The notes: generated from the letters alone by a model not told the origin. A DNA stretch of 64,000 nucleotides from an uncultured Desulfovibrio sp. (GCA_913063155.1 CAJXYU010000003.1:372001-436000), one strand, 5' to 3'. Shown: positions 52,573-62,532, counted from the first letter of the stretch. Numbers and translations: made by a program.

Positions 52573-53642
52573 AGCTCGACCGCGTCGTGCTCACCACCGG
52601 CGGCACCGCCGGGCACATCTTCCCGGCATTGGCCGTGGCCGATGAACTGCGCTCCCGCAATCCGGAATGCGCCATCCTCTTCCTGGGCGGCGACGGCCCG
52701 GAAGGCGAACTGGCGCAAAAGCACGACATCGAATTCCGCGAACTGCCCGCCAAGGGCATCATGGGCAAGGGAATCGGCGCAAAGCTCCAAGGCGTGATGC
52801 AGGTTCTCAGGGGCGTCATGTGCGCCCGCAGAGAGTTGAAGAAATTCAAGCCCCAGGTGGTGGCGGGCTTCGGCGGATATGCCGGGTTCAGTCCGGTACT
52901 GGCCGCAGCCATGAAAAACATCCCCTGCGCCGTGCACGAACAGAACTCGGTGCCGGGCGTGACCAACAGAATGCTGGGCCGGTGGGTGGACCGCGTGTTC
53001 CTGTCCTTCGAGGACACCACGGAGGCGTTCCCGGCCATCAAAACGCAGCGTACCGGCAACCCGGTGCGCAAGGAAATTTTCGCTGCGCGCAAACACAACG
53101 GGACTGGCAGAAACCTGCTCGTTTTCGGCGGCAGCCAGGGGGCCCAGGCCATCAATGACGCGGTCATCGACATGCTGCCGCAGCTGGACGACATGGGCGT
53201 AACTCTGAAACACCAGGCTGGCTCCGCGGACAAGGACCGCGTGCGCCAAGCCTATTCGAAAGCCGGGGCCGACCCGGCGCAGGTAAAAGGATTCATGGAA
53301 GACATGGAAGCGGCATACGCCTGGGCGGATCTCGCCATCTGCCGAAGCGGCGCGTCCACGGTCTTTGAAATAGCGGCGGCAGGGGTCCCGGCCATTTTCG
53401 TGCCCTTCCCCTTCGCCACCCACGATCATCAGACAATGAACGCCAGGGCCATGGAGCAGGCAGGCGCGGCAAAACTCCTCCATCAGAGAGAAATCGCCGG
53501 GCTGGCCGACATGGTGCGGGAACTGCTCGGTTCCCCGCAGACGCTCCGGGCCATGGCTGAAAAAGCGGCCGAAAACGCTGCCCCCCAAGCGGCGGCAGCC
53601 ATTGCTGACGGGCTGGAACAGCTCGCGCAAAAGGCCGCATAA
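52569..53642 (+). CDS. murG: UDP-GlcNAc:lipid I N-acetylglucosaminyltransferase
   Basis: 357 residues; the ATG at 52569 overlaps the ftsW TGA. N-terminal [14 protein letters not shown] (about 10-23) is the G-loop, with [10 protein letters not shown] (about 98) and the C-terminal [10 protein letters not shown] (about 187) and the [18 protein letters not shown] donor-binding region (about 255-272). Produces lipid II. It is 14 bp before murC. Confidence 0.97.
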   Translation: MKLDRVVLTTGGTAGHIFPALAVADELRSRNPECAILFLGGDGPEGELAQKHDIEFRELPAKGIMGKGIGAKLQGVMQVLRGVMCARRELKKFKPQVVAGFGGYAGFSPVLAAAMKNIPCAVHEQNSVPGVTNRMLGRWVDRVFLSFEDTTEAFPAIKTQRTGNPVRKEIFAARKHNGTGRNLLVFGGSQGAQAINDAVIDMLPQLDDMGVTLKHQAGSADKDRVRQAYSKAGADPAQVKGFMEDMEAAYAWADLAICRSGASTVFEIAAAGVPAIFVPFPFATHDHQTMNARAMEQAGAAKLLHQREIAGLADMVRELLGSPQTLRAMAEKAAENAAPQAAAAIADGLEQLAQKAA

Positions 53643-53656
53643 GGAAGGTTTTCGAT

Positions 53657-55105
53657 ATGACGGCAGCACAAGGACCCAGCCTGCTTCTCAGAGGCGAATC
53701 CTGCCCGGCGTTGCGGGCCCGTGTGAACAACATCCACATGGTCGGCATTGGCGGTTCCGGAATGAACGGTATTGCCGAGGTGCTCATCAACATGGGCTTC
53801 AACGTGACCGGCTCGGACCTGTCCGCAGGAGCGGCCGTGCGCAGGCTCCAGAAGCTCGGCGCCACCGTGTACATCGGACATGGCGAAGACAACGTGCGCG
53901 ATGCCGACGTGCTGGTGAAATCCACGGCCATTCCGGACAAGAATCCGGAACTGAAAAAAGCCCGGGAGCTCGGCATTCCCATCATCCCCCGCGCGGAAAT
54001 GCTGGCCGAACTCATGCGCCTGCGCACCGGCATCGCCGTGGCCGGAACCCACGGCAAGACCACCACGACCTCTCTGCTGGCCACCATCTTCACCGAGGCG
54101 GGCTACGACCCCACTGTCATCATCGGCGGCCGCCTGAACACCTTCGGCGCCAACGCGCGCCTGGGCGAAGGCGACTATCTCATCGCCGAGGCGGACGAAT
54201 CCGATGGTTCGTTCCTGTGCCTGGCCCCGATCATCACCGTGGTCACCAACGTGGACCAGGACCATATGGATTTCTACTCAGGGCAAGAACAGATCGATGA
54301 GTCCTTCGTCAGCTTCATGAACAAGATCCCGTTCTACGGGATGAATGTGGTCTGCGGCGACGACGAAGGCGTGCAACGATTGCTGCCCGGCATCAAACGT
54401 CCCTGCCTGACGTATGGTATCGGCGCGCACAACCGGCTGCGCGGCGAGATCATCAGCAGCCACCTGCGCAGCATATTCAAAGTCTATCTGGACGGGGAAC
54501 TCTGGGGAGAGGCCACCGTGGCCCACCCCGGCCTGCACAACGTGCTCAACTCCCTGGGCGCCATCGGCGTGGCCCTGGAAGCGGGCCTGGACAAGGAAGC
54601 CATCCTGCGCGGCCTGTCCAACTTCGGCGGCGTCGGCCGTCGCTTTGAACGCAAGGGCGAACGCAAGGGCGTGCTGGTGGTGGACGATTACGGGCACCAC
54701 CCGGCCGAGATCGACGCCACCCTCAAGACGGCCAAGGCCTGTTATCCGGACCGCCGCCTCGTGGTGGCCTTCCAGCCGCATCGCTTCACCCGCACCCAGG
54801 CCCTGTTCGGCGACTTCTGCAAGGTATTCAACGGCGTTGACAAACTGCTGCTCACCGAAATCTACCCGGCCTCGGAGGCGCCGATACCGGGGGTCAACGG
54901 CCTGTCCCTGGCCCAGGGCATCAAGCAGGTCAGCGGCACGACAGTGGACTTCTTCGAAAATTTCGACGCCATGGAAGAAAACCTGGAGGATATCCTCCAG
55001 CCCGGAGACTTGTTCATCACTCTGGGAGCAGGCTCCATCTGGAAGGTGGGCGAACATTACCTGAACGCGGAAACCGAGCAGGAAACCGCCATCGTCAGCG
55101 AATAA
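53657..55105 (+). CDS. murC: UDP-MurNAc--L-Ala ligase
   Basis: 482 residues. [18 protein letters not shown] (about 31-48) is the Rossmann start; [17 protein letters not shown] (about 132-148), [10 protein letters not shown] (about 180) and [14 protein letters not shown] (about 348-361) are MurC-specific. First amino-acid addition in stem-peptide synthesis. It overlaps no neighbour; murB starts 10 bp later. Confidence 0.97.
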   Translation: MTAAQGPSLLLRGESCPALRARVNNIHMVGIGGSGMNGIAEVLINMGFNVTGSDLSAGAAVRRLQKLGATVYIGHGEDNVRDADVLVKSTAIPDKNPELKKARELGIPIIPRAEMLAELMRLRTGIAVAGTHGKTTTTSLLATIFTEAGYDPTVIIGGRLNTFGANARLGEGDYLIAEADESDGSFLCLAPIITVVTNVDQDHMDFYSGQEQIDESFVSFMNKIPFYGMNVVCGDDEGVQRLLPGIKRPCLTYGIGAHNRLRGEIISSHLRSIFKVYLDGELWGEATVAHPGLHNVLNSLGAIGVALEAGLDKEAILRGLSNFGGVGRRFERKGERKGVLVVDDYGHHPAEIDATLKTAKACYPDRRLVVAFQPHRFTRTQALFGDFCKVFNGVDKLLLTEIYPASEAPIPGVNGLSLAQGIKQVSGTTVDFFENFDAMEENLEDILQPGDLFITLGAGSIWKVGEHYLNAETEQETAIVSE

Positions 55106-55115
55106 GGATTGAGAC

Positions 55116-55997
55116 ATGGCCCTTGAATACAGACAGAAACCAAGCCTCAGCAAACTGACCACCCTCGAACTCGGCGGCACCGCCGAGGTGGAGATCGTCA
55201 TCCGCCAGGAAAACGACCTCGACGAGCTGGCCGAGTTCATTCTGTCTGAAAAACTCCGCCCCATGGTCATTGGCTGGGGCAGCAACCTGCTCTGCTCGGA
55301 CGGGCACCACGACCTGGCGCTCATCAGCGTGGAGTCGCCCTCCGCGCCGGACCGTGTGGAGCAGCAGGGCGACACGCTCGTGTTCCGCGCCGGGGCGGGC
55401 ATGCGTCTGCCCGGCGTGCTGGGCTGGGCCCAGAAGGCGGGCCTCACGGGCATGGAAAACCTGGCAGGCATCCCCGGTTCCGTGGGCGGAGCCATCGCCA
55501 TGAACGCGGGCTCCTACGGCGCCGAGATCAAAGACATGGTCAGACGGGTTCGCCTGTGGACTCCGTCCCAAGGCCTGTTCTGGAAGGACGTAAACGAATG
55601 CGGCTGGGGCTACCGGCATTTCGATCCGAAAATCGGATTCCCCAAATGCATCGTCTGGGAAGTGGAGATGGCGCTCAAGGAGTCCACCCCCAAGGCCGTA
55701 AGAAAAAACATGCAGGACGTTTACGACAGAAAGAAAGTCACGCAACCCGTCACAGCCAAGAGCGCGGGATGCATATTCAAGAACCCGGAAGGCGAAAGCG
55801 CGGGTAAGCTCCTGGACCAGGCCGGTTTCCGGGGCAGAGGACTGGGCAAGGTAGCCTTTTCCGAGATGCACGCCAATTTCCTGGTCAACCTGGGCGGGGG
55901 CGTCAGTGCGGACGCCCTGGAACTGATCAAACAAGCCCGGCAGTCGGTAAAGGAAAATTTCGGCATCAACCTTGAGACGGAGGTCATCTTCATATGA
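55116..55997 (+). CDS. murB: UDP-N-acetylenolpyruvoylglucosamine reductase
   Basis: 293 residues, FAD-dependent. FAD-binding segment begins TLELGGTAE; GWGSNLLCSDG (about 51-61), AGIPGSVGGAIAMNAGSYG (about 119-137) and AGCIFKNPEGESAGKLLD (about 219-236) with the catalytic Ser are diagnostic. It reduces the enolpyruvyl group to lactyl. The end overlaps ftsQ by 4 nt. No ddl gene follows, unlike E. coli. Confidence 0.95.
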   Translation: MALEYRQKPSLSKLTTLELGGTAEVEIVIRQENDLDELAEFILSEKLRPMVIGWGSNLLCSDGHHDLALISVESPSAPDRVEQQGDTLVFRAGAGMRLPGVLGWAQKAGLTGMENLAGIPGSVGGAIAMNAGSYGAEIKDMVRRVRLWTPSQGLFWKDVNECGWGYRHFDPKIGFPKCIVWEVEMALKESTPKAVRKNMQDVYDRKKVTQPVTAKSAGCIFKNPEGESAGKLLDQAGFRGRGLGKVAFSEMHANFLVNLGGGVSADALELIKQARQSVKENFGINLETEVIFI

Positions 55998-56851
55998 GCA
56001 CCCTGGCCGTCAACAAGGGCAGCAAACTCAAGCTGGGCGCAAACAAACGCAAGAACAACCGTTTCCGGAAGCCGCTCAAGCCCACGCGCCCCGCCCATGG
56101 CGAAAGCATCATGGGCTTCATCACCCGCGTGTTCATGATCATGATCGGCATGGGTATGCTGATGGCTCTGGGAATCGCCCTGCTTTATGGCTACCGCTGG
56201 GTCACGGCGCATCCCTACCTGGCGCTCAAGGACATCACCGTTGCCGGCAACAACAAGCTGAGCAACGGCGACGTGCTGAAACTGGCCGCCGTCAAGCTGG
56301 GACAGAACAGCCTGGACCTGAATCTGACCGAAGTGGAAAACAACATTTCCGCCAACCCCTGGATCAAAACCGCGGCTATCCGCCGCGAACTGCCCGGCAG
56401 GTTGGTGATCACCATCCACGAACGGGTGCCGGAATTCTGGATACGCCAGGGGACCGCCCTGTATTTCGCTGACAGGGACGGCAAGGTCATCGCGCCCATG
56501 CACCCGGGCGAAACCGCCTCCCTGCCCGTGTTGGAAATCGGCGACGGCATGTTTACGGGCGACACCGAACTGCCTGCACTCCTGAAAATGATCCGTGGTC
56601 ATGAGACCCCGTTCACCATGGACCAGGTAGCCTGGATCAAGGTGCTGGGTTCCCGGCAGGTGGAGATATATCTCGACGGGCAAAAGCTCGCCCTGCGCAT
56701 GGACCTGAACGGATGGCGGAAACAGTTCAAGAGAATCAAGACCGTGTGGCGCGATCTGGCGCGGCGCGGCGAATTTGCCGACGCGGCCATGATAGCGGCC
56801 ACCGGCGACAAGGTATGGGTAACACGTCGCGTCCAGGGAAGCGCGGCGTAA
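55994..56851 (+). CDS. ftsQ: Cell-division protein FtsQ
   Basis: 285 residues. A basic N-terminal tail of about 38 residues precedes the membrane helix (about 42-65), then a POTRA-like region beginning ALKDITVAGNNKLSNGDVLKL and the FtsQ domain with NPWIKTAAIRRELPGRL (about 118-134). Periplasmic bitopic protein in the divisome. It is separated from ftsA by an 80-nt gap containing a hairpin. Confidence 0.92.
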   Translation: MSTLAVNKGSKLKLGANKRKNNRFRKPLKPTRPAHGESIMGFITRVFMIMIGMGMLMALGIALLYGYRWVTAHPYLALKDITVAGNNKLSNGDVLKLAAVKLGQNSLDLNLTEVENNISANPWIKTAAIRRELPGRLVITIHERVPEFWIRQGTALYFADRDGKVIAPMHPGETASLPVLEIGDGMFTGDTELPALLKMIRGHETPFTMDQVAWIKVLGSRQVEIYLDGQKLALRMDLNGWRKQFKRIKTVWRDLARRGEFADAAMIAATGDKVWVTRRVQGSAA

Positions 56852-56863
56852 CACAATAATGTG

Positions 56864-56900
56864 GCAGCTGTTAAAAAGCGTACGCTTTTCAACAGACTGC
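56864..56900 (+). other. Hairpin between ftsQ and ftsA
   Basis: CTGTTAAAAAGC (56868-56879) pairs with GCTTTTCAACAG (56884-56895), loop GTAC, one mismatch; outer GCAG/CTGC extends it. The longest gap in the dcw cluster lies here. No T tract follows, so it may be an attenuator, RNase site or promoter-proximal element for ftsA-ftsZ. Confidence 0.5.
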
Positions 56901-56931
56901 ACAGATGACAGGGAAGTAAGGAGAAAATTTC

Positions 56932-58176
56932 ATGGCCAAGAACGACCTCATCGTCGGCCTCGACGTCGGAACCACCAAAATCTGCGTGGTTGTCGGCGAA
57001 GTCACGGATGAAGGCGGTGTCGACATCATCGGTATCGGCACCAGCCCTTCCACAGGCCTTCGCCGCGGCGTGGTGGTCAACATCGAAAAAACGGTCCAGT
57101 GCGTGAAGAAAGCGCTGGAGGACGCCGAACTCATGGCGGGCTGCGACATCCGCAGCGTCTATGCGGGCATCGCGGGCAGTCACATCCAGGGCTTCAACAG
57201 TCACGGGGTCATCGCCGTCAAGGGCGGCGAGGTGACCCAGCGCGACGTGGAACGGGTCATCGAGGCCGCCAAGGCCATTGCCATCCCCATGGACCGCGAA
57301 GTGCTGCACACCCTGCCCCAGGAGTTCATCGTCGACGACCAACGCGGCATCGTGGACCCGTTGGGCATGGCGGGCGTGCGTCTGGAAGTGAAGGTGCACA
57401 TCGTCACCGGCGCAGTCACGTCCGCCCAGAACATCATCCGGTCCTGCAACCGCTCCGGCCTGGATGTGGCCAACATCGTTCTGGAGTCTCTGGCCTCCAG
57501 CAAAGCCGTCCTTTCCCCGGAAGAGCGGGAAATCGGCGTGGCCCTGGTGGACATCGGCGGCGGTACGACCGACCTGGCCATCTTCTCCAAGGGCAGCATC
57601 AAGCACACGTCCGTGCTCGCCCTGGGCGGCCATAACCTGACCAACGACATCGCCTACGGCCTGCGCACTCCCATGGTCTCGGCGGAACAGATCAAGATCG
57701 ACCACGGCTGCGCCATGTCCGACCTGATCACCACCGACGAAATCATCGAAGTGCCCAGCGTGGGCGGACGCGAATCGCGCACCATGTCCAAGCGCGTTCT
57801 GGCCGAAATCTGCGAGCCCCGTTGCGAGGAAATCCTGGCCCTGGTGGACCAGGAACTGATCAAGTCCGGCTTCAAGAACATGATCGCCGCAGGTGTCGTG
57901 CTCACTGGCGGGACCTGCCTCATCGACGGAATTCAGGAACTCGCGGAACAGGTTTTCGACCTCCCCGTACGCATCGGCTCCCCCGGAAGCGTGGGTGGGC
58001 TGAGAGCCGAGGTCAACAGTCCCATGTATGCAACGGCCACCGGCCTGCTTCTGCACGGCGCAGAAGAGGAAGGCGGCTCCGGCGCGACACGCCAAAAAGC
58101 GTTCCGCGTCCGGGACGATTCACCTTTTGACCGCATTCTGGGCAGGATGCGGAAATGGTTTACAGACATAGCCTAA
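56932..58176 (+). CDS. ftsA: Cell-division protein FtsA
   Basis: 414 residues, actin-like ATPase. VGLDVGTTKICVVVGEV (about 8-24) is phosphate-1, DIGGGTTDLAIFS (about 207-219) phosphate-2, and GVVLTGGTCLIDG (about 321-333) the adenosine motif. The C-terminal tail (DRILGRMRKWFTDIA) is an amphipathic membrane-targeting helix. AAGGAG precedes the ATG. It anchors FtsZ at the membrane. Confidence 0.97.
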   Translation: MAKNDLIVGLDVGTTKICVVVGEVTDEGGVDIIGIGTSPSTGLRRGVVVNIEKTVQCVKKALEDAELMAGCDIRSVYAGIAGSHIQGFNSHGVIAVKGGEVTQRDVERVIEAAKAIAIPMDREVLHTLPQEFIVDDQRGIVDPLGMAGVRLEVKVHIVTGAVTSAQNIIRSCNRSGLDVANIVLESLASSKAVLSPEEREIGVALVDIGGGTTDLAIFSKGSIKHTSVLALGGHNLTNDIAYGLRTPMVSAEQIKIDHGCAMSDLITTDEIIEVPSVGGRESRTMSKRVLAEICEPRCEEILALVDQELIKSGFKNMIAAGVVLTGGTCLIDGIQELAEQVFDLPVRIGSPGSVGGLRAEVNSPMYATATGLLLHGAEEEGGSGATRQKAFRVRDDSPFDRILGRMRKWFTDIA

Positions 58177-58202
58177 ACCTTGACAGGGAACAGGAGGAAG
58201 GA

Positions 58203-59477
58203 ATGGAATTCTTCGAAATCGAACACGACACCAGCGCAAAGATCAAAGTGGTCGGCTGCGGTGGCGGCGGAGGCAACGCGGTCAACAACATGATCATGTC
58301 GTCCATGAAGGGCGTGCAGTTCATTGTCGCCAACACCGATGCACAGGACATCCACAAGTCGCTTGCCGACAACAAAATCCAGATCGGCGAACAGCTGACC
58401 AAGGGTCTTGGCGCAGGCGCCAACCCGGAAGTGGGCGCAAACGCCGCTCTGGAATCCGAAGCGGTCATCCGCGAAGCCCTTGAAGGCGCGGACATGGTCT
58501 TCATCACTGCAGGCATGGGCGGCGGCACCGGCACCGGTTCCGCTCCGGTGGTGGCCCGCATCGCCAAAGAAATGGGCGCGCTCACCGTGGGCGTCGTCAC
58601 CAAGCCCTTCTACTTCGAAGGCAAACGCCGTCTGCAGCAGGCGGACCAGGGCATCCAGGGGCTGAGCGAAGCGGTGGACTCCATCATCACCATCCCCAAC
58701 GACCGTCTGCTCCAGTTGGCCGCCAAAAAGGCGTCCTTCGCGGACATGCTCAAGAAGGCCGACGAGGTCCTCTACTACGCGGTCAAGGGCATCGCCGACC
58801 TGATCACCGTGCACGGCCTCATCAACCTCGACTTCGCAGACGTGAAGGCGGTCATGGGTTCCTCGGGCATGGCGCTCATGGGCACCGGCATCGCCTCCGG
58901 CGAAGCACGCGCCAAGGAAGCGGCCATGAAGGCAATCACCAGCCCGCTCCTGGAAGACGTGTCCATCGAGGGCGCCAAGGGCGTACTCATCAACATCACC
59001 TGCGGCCCGGACATGCTCATCGACGAGGTCTCTGAAGCCGCCGACATCATCTACAAGGAAGCTCACGACGAAGCCGAAATTTTCTTCGGAACCGTCTTCG
59101 ATCCCGATGCGGGCGACGAAATGCGCATCACGGTCATCGCCACCGGCATCCAGCACGCCATGGAAGAGCCGGAGCCGGCCCTTTCCCGCGCCGAGCAGCA
59201 AAAGCTCATGCTGCTGGGGCCCCGGGGCGTGAAGCGCAACAAATCGTCCGAGGGCGAAGCCAAGCCCATGCGCGAAGGTCAGCGTCGGGCCATCGAAGGC
59301 AACATGAACATCCCCGCCTACCTGCGCAAACAGGGCGGCCTGACCAACATCGATCAGGAGCCCTCGGCGGAGCCCCAGAAGTCCGGCCGCGCCGTGGCCG
59401 GTCCGGGCGAGGAAGAGTTCATCTTCGAAGAGGATAATTTCGACGTTCCCGCGTTCATCCGCAAAAACTGCGACTAG
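58203..59477 (+). CDS. ftsZ: Cell-division GTPase FtsZ
   Basis: 424 residues; ATG at 58203 with AGGAGGAAGG upstream; an earlier start at 58155 overlaps ftsA and is less likely. GGGGGNAVNNM (about 21-31), the tubulin signature GGMGGGTGTGSAPVVA (about 104-119) and the synergy-loop NLDFADVKAVM (about 206). The C-terminal peptide DVPAFIRKN (about 414-422) is the FtsA/ZipA binding tail after a long linker. The GTPase forms the Z ring. Confidence 0.98.
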   Translation: MEFFEIEHDTSAKIKVVGCGGGGGNAVNNMIMSSMKGVQFIVANTDAQDIHKSLADNKIQIGEQLTKGLGAGANPEVGANAALESEAVIREALEGADMVFITAGMGGGTGTGSAPVVARIAKEMGALTVGVVTKPFYFEGKRRLQQADQGIQGLSEAVDSIITIPNDRLLQLAAKKASFADMLKKADEVLYYAVKGIADLITVHGLINLDFADVKAVMGSSGMALMGTGIASGEARAKEAAMKAITSPLLEDVSIEGAKGVLINITCGPDMLIDEVSEAADIIYKEAHDEAEIFFGTVFDPDAGDEMRITVIATGIQHAMEEPEPALSRAEQQKLMLLGPRGVKRNKSSEGEAKPMREGQRRAIEGNMNIPAYLRKQGGLTNIDQEPSAEPQKSGRAVAGPGEEEFIFEEDNFDVPAFIRKNCD

Positions 59478-59540
59478 AACCGGAAACGTGAAAACTGTCA
59501 TGCACGCTTCAGCGCGCACGGTTGAGGAGCCATAGCTGAC

Positions 59541-61199
59541 GTGACACGCCCGCTGTATTACGGCCGGAAGGAGCCCGAGGTTCCTGATCCCGGCGGCCGT
59601 CTGCCCACGGCCCTGGTGATTCCCGGCGGCGAGGGCATGGCAGTATCCACACTGGGCTGGCAGGCGGTTTACCGCCATCTTGCACAGGCACCGCAACTCG
59701 CTGTAGAGCGGGTCTTCCCGGACAAACTAGGACGGGGAGACGGCGGCGGCCCCCCTGTGACGAGGGAAAGCCACAGCCCCTTATCCTCATTCCCTGTCAT
59801 CGCCCTGAGCGTCACTTACGAAGAGGACTACCTCCTCCTCGTAAGGGCGCTCGGGGCAGCGGGTATCCCCCCGCTGGCGGCGGACCGCGAAGGGTTCCCC
59901 CTGATCATGGCGGGAGGCCCTCCAGCATTCCTGAATCCTGCGCCCATCGCTCCCTTCGTGGATCTTTTCTGGGTGGGGGAAGCCGACGACACGTTCCTGC
60001 CTCTGTTCCTGGAACTCAAGGAGCACATCTACGCGGGCGGAACCAAGGAAGAATTTCTCGACAAGGTCAAGGACCGGCCCGGCATCTGGGCGCCCGGCAG
60101 AACCTTCGGCCCCGTTAAACGCATCACCACGAGCCGGGACAAGATTCTGCACGACCCGGCCTTTTCCTGCTTCATTTCCAGCAAGGCCACTTTCAAGGAC
60201 ACGTTGCTCATCGAGGTCAACCGGGGCTGTCCCTACGGTTGCCGGTTCTGCGCGGCCGGGTATATCTACCGTCCGCCCCGTCACGTGAAAATGAAAAAAA
60301 TGAAGGAGCTCGTGGAATACACCCAGCCCATGAAGGTGGGGCTGGTGGGCACGGCCCTCACGGACTGGCCCGATCTGTTGCCGTTCCTCACCTGGCTCAA
60401 CGAACGCAAGACAAAATTTTCCCTGTCGTCCATGCGCGCAGACGGCATCACCGAGGAGCTGCTCGTCTTTTTGCGCAAGTGCGGCATCCGCACCATCACC
60501 CTGGCCTTGGAAGGGGCGAGCCAACGCATCCGGGACATGGCCAGCAAAAAGTTGGACCCTGAGGACTTTCTCAATGCCGTACGCCTGTGCGCCAGGTACG
60601 GCGTGAACCACCTCAAACTCTATCTCATTGCGGGCTGGCCCGGTGAGACCGACGAGGATTATGAAGAATTGCAGGAATTTTTGGACGAGATCGTCCACAT
60701 CCGATCCGAAGAGCCCGGCGGAAAGAAAAAAAGTTTCATGCGTATCACCATCGGCGTGAGCACCTTGGTGCCCAAGCCGTTCACCCCGTTCCAGTGGGCT
60801 CCCATGGCCGGTGAGGAAGAACAGACCCGCCGCCTCAAGGACATGGCCAAGATGGTCAAGAAATACAAGGGAGTGAGCCTGCATCACGACTCGGCCTGGC
60901 AGGCGCGGCTTCAGGGCCTGCTGGCGCGCGGCGACGAAAAGGTGGCCGACTTCATCCAACTGGCCGCCGAGGAAGGCGGCTGGAAAAAGGCGTTCAGGAA
61001 ATGGAACGGCGACCCTGGGCAGTACATCGACCGGGAGCGCGGCGAGGACGAGGTTTTTCCCTGGGAGGTCATCGACATCGGTGTGAAGCGGGAATATCTC
61101 TATCGCGAATGGCAACGCGCCAAGGCTTCCAAGGTATCTCCCGGTTGTTCGGACAGGGAATGTCCGGACTGCAAGCGGTGCGGCATGGAAAATTTCTAA
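59541..61199 (+). CDS. Radical SAM protein (B12-binding-like N-terminus)
   Basis: 552 residues; GTG start at 59541 with GAGGAG upstream. An N-terminal about 180 residues resemble a B12-binding-like Rossmann part; the radical SAM cluster motif is CPYGCRFC (about 230-237), followed by the usual TIM-barrel elements and a C-terminal Cys-rich end (CSDRECPDCKRCGMENF). It belongs to the uncharacterised radical SAM group often called TIGR03960-like. Lies 63 bp after ftsZ; a link to division is not shown. Confidence 0.9.
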   Translation: MTRPLYYGRKEPEVPDPGGRLPTALVIPGGEGMAVSTLGWQAVYRHLAQAPQLAVERVFPDKLGRGDGGGPPVTRESHSPLSSFPVIALSVTYEEDYLLLVRALGAAGIPPLAADREGFPLIMAGGPPAFLNPAPIAPFVDLFWVGEADDTFLPLFLELKEHIYAGGTKEEFLDKVKDRPGIWAPGRTFGPVKRITTSRDKILHDPAFSCFISSKATFKDTLLIEVNRGCPYGCRFCAAGYIYRPPRHVKMKKMKELVEYTQPMKVGLVGTALTDWPDLLPFLTWLNERKTKFSLSSMRADGITEELLVFLRKCGIRTITLALEGASQRIRDMASKKLDPEDFLNAVRLCARYGVNHLKLYLIAGWPGETDEDYEELQEFLDEIVHIRSEEPGGKKKSFMRITIGVSTLVPKPFTPFQWAPMAGEEEQTRRLKDMAKMVKKYKGVSLHHDSAWQARLQGLLARGDEKVADFIQLAAEEGGWKKAFRKWNGDPGQYIDRERGEDEVFPWEVIDIGVKREYLYREWQRAKASKVSPGCSDRECPDCKRCGMENF

Positions 61200-61235
61200 G
61201 CCGCCTCGCCGGACACCGCTTCCATATCCCACAAA

Positions 61236-61277
61236 TAAACGCCTCCCGGTCAACGGATCGGGAGGCGCTGTCGTTTT
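61236..61277 (+). terminator. Terminator after the radical SAM gene
   Basis: CGCCTCCCG (61240-61248) pairs with CGGGAGGCG (61259-61267), with TCGTTTTG a few bases downstream; the T tract is short, so strength is moderate. Confidence 0.65.
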
Positions 61278-61385
61278 GTCCGCTCTGCCGGATTTCCCCT
61301 CTTTGTCGGTCCGCTCTGCATTATCATACCTCCAGAGCTTCATACGCATTATCGTATATCGAATTTCAAGAAGCGGAGGTGCAGC

Positions 61386-62423
61386 ATGAAAAGAATCGTA
61401 ATCTGCTGCGACGGGACGTGGAATTCCCCGGACAAGACGGCAGACGGCGTGAACGTGACCACCAACGTGGTCAAACTGGCCGAGGCAGTCAAGAAAACCG
61501 GCAGGGACAAAATCAGCCAGATCCTGTTCTACGACCCGGGCGTTGGGTCCGGTGGAAACTGGGTGAAACGCTGCTTTGACGGAGCCACGGGAACAGGCAT
61601 TTCCCAAAACATCCTGGAAGCATACGCCTACCTTGTCAGAAAATACAAACCGGGCGACGAGCTGTTCCTCTTCGGCTTCAGTCGGGGGGCGTATACGGTG
61701 CGCAGCCTGGCCGGGCTGATTCGCAACAGCGGCCTGCTCCGCGCGGATGCGGCCCACATGGTGAACAAGGCGTACGCCCTCTATCGGTCCGGCAGCAAAT
61801 CCTCCCACCCCAAGGCCAAGGAAGCGACCCTTTTCAGGCGCACCTACGCGGTTGCGGACATCATCCCCATCAAGTTCATCGGCGTCTGGGAGACGGTCGG
61901 TTCGCTGGGCAACCCCCTCCTGTTCGACAGCTACCTGAGCCGTCGCAACCGCTTCCACGATACGGACCTGAGCTCCACCATCCAGAACGCTTATCAGGCC
62001 CTGGCCATTGATGAAAAACGCAAACATTTCGAAGCTGCCCTGTGGCACAGGAAGGCGGATGTCCGGGAGCAGGTCCTGGAGCAGGTCTGGTTCAAAGGAG
62101 TGCACTCCAACGTGGGCGGAGGGTATTCGCGGACCGGCCTCTCGGACATAGCCCTGGAATGGCTGGCGGCAAAGGCGGTCAAACACGGCCTGGATCTCAA
62201 AGCAATGGAACTGGCCCCCGTTCCGGCGGAGGAACGCGAAGAGTCGTGGAAAGGAGCATATAAGATATTGAAACCATTCCACCGCCCCATCGGCCAAACA
62301 TACCCCCAGGGACCGACAGACGAAGCCATCCACCAGACCGTGGCCGACCTGTACAAAAACGGCTACCGCCCACGGAATCTTGTCGAGTATATGGAAGCCG
62401 GAAAACCCTTAATCGTAAAATAG
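61386..62423 (+). CDS. DUF2235 hydrolase (Tle1-like alpha/beta fold)
   Basis: 345 residues. Start MKRIVICCDGTWNSPD is the family opening. Catalytic Ser99 is in GFSRGAYTVRSLAG; the Asp of the usual GVWDTVG is Glu169 here (GVWETVGSLG); His240 in the GVHSNVGGGY element. No signal peptide, transmembrane or VgrG/PAAR part, and no T6SS gene nearby. Family members include T6SS phospholipase effectors and housekeeping hydrolases; this one looks like a stand-alone cytosolic hydrolase. AAGCGGAGGTG precedes the ATG. Confidence 0.88.
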   Translation: MKRIVICCDGTWNSPDKTADGVNVTTNVVKLAEAVKKTGRDKISQILFYDPGVGSGGNWVKRCFDGATGTGISQNILEAYAYLVRKYKPGDELFLFGFSRGAYTVRSLAGLIRNSGLLRADAAHMVNKAYALYRSGSKSSHPKAKEATLFRRTYAVADIIPIKFIGVWETVGSLGNPLLFDSYLSRRNRFHDTDLSSTIQNAYQALAIDEKRKHFEAALWHRKADVREQVLEQVWFKGVHSNVGGGYSRTGLSDIALEWLAAKAVKHGLDLKAMELAPVPAEEREESWKGAYKILKPFHRPIGQTYPQGPTDEAIHQTVADLYKNGYRPRNLVEYMEAGKPLIVK

Positions 62424-62460
62424 GCGAAAAGGACTCCCGATGAACGACATGAGCTTCGCA

Positions 62461-62494
62461 CAAAAAAGGGAGCCGCCCGGCTCCCATCTTTTTA
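62461..62494. terminator. Bidirectional terminator
   Basis: GGGAGCCG-CC-CGGCTCCC (62468-62485) flanked by A6 and T5, between the DUF2235 gene and the convergent zinc-ribbon gene. Confidence 0.9.
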
Positions 62495-62532
62495 TTTCTC
62501 CCCGTTGCCCGACCGGGCAATCTCTAGACCTT

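Noticed and set aside
59787..62333. Minus-strand open frame of 848 codons opposite the radical SAM and DUF2235 genes
   Set aside because: It spans two real plus-strand genes and the terminator between them, with no recognisable domain; His/Val-rich composition is typical of shadow frames in this GC range.
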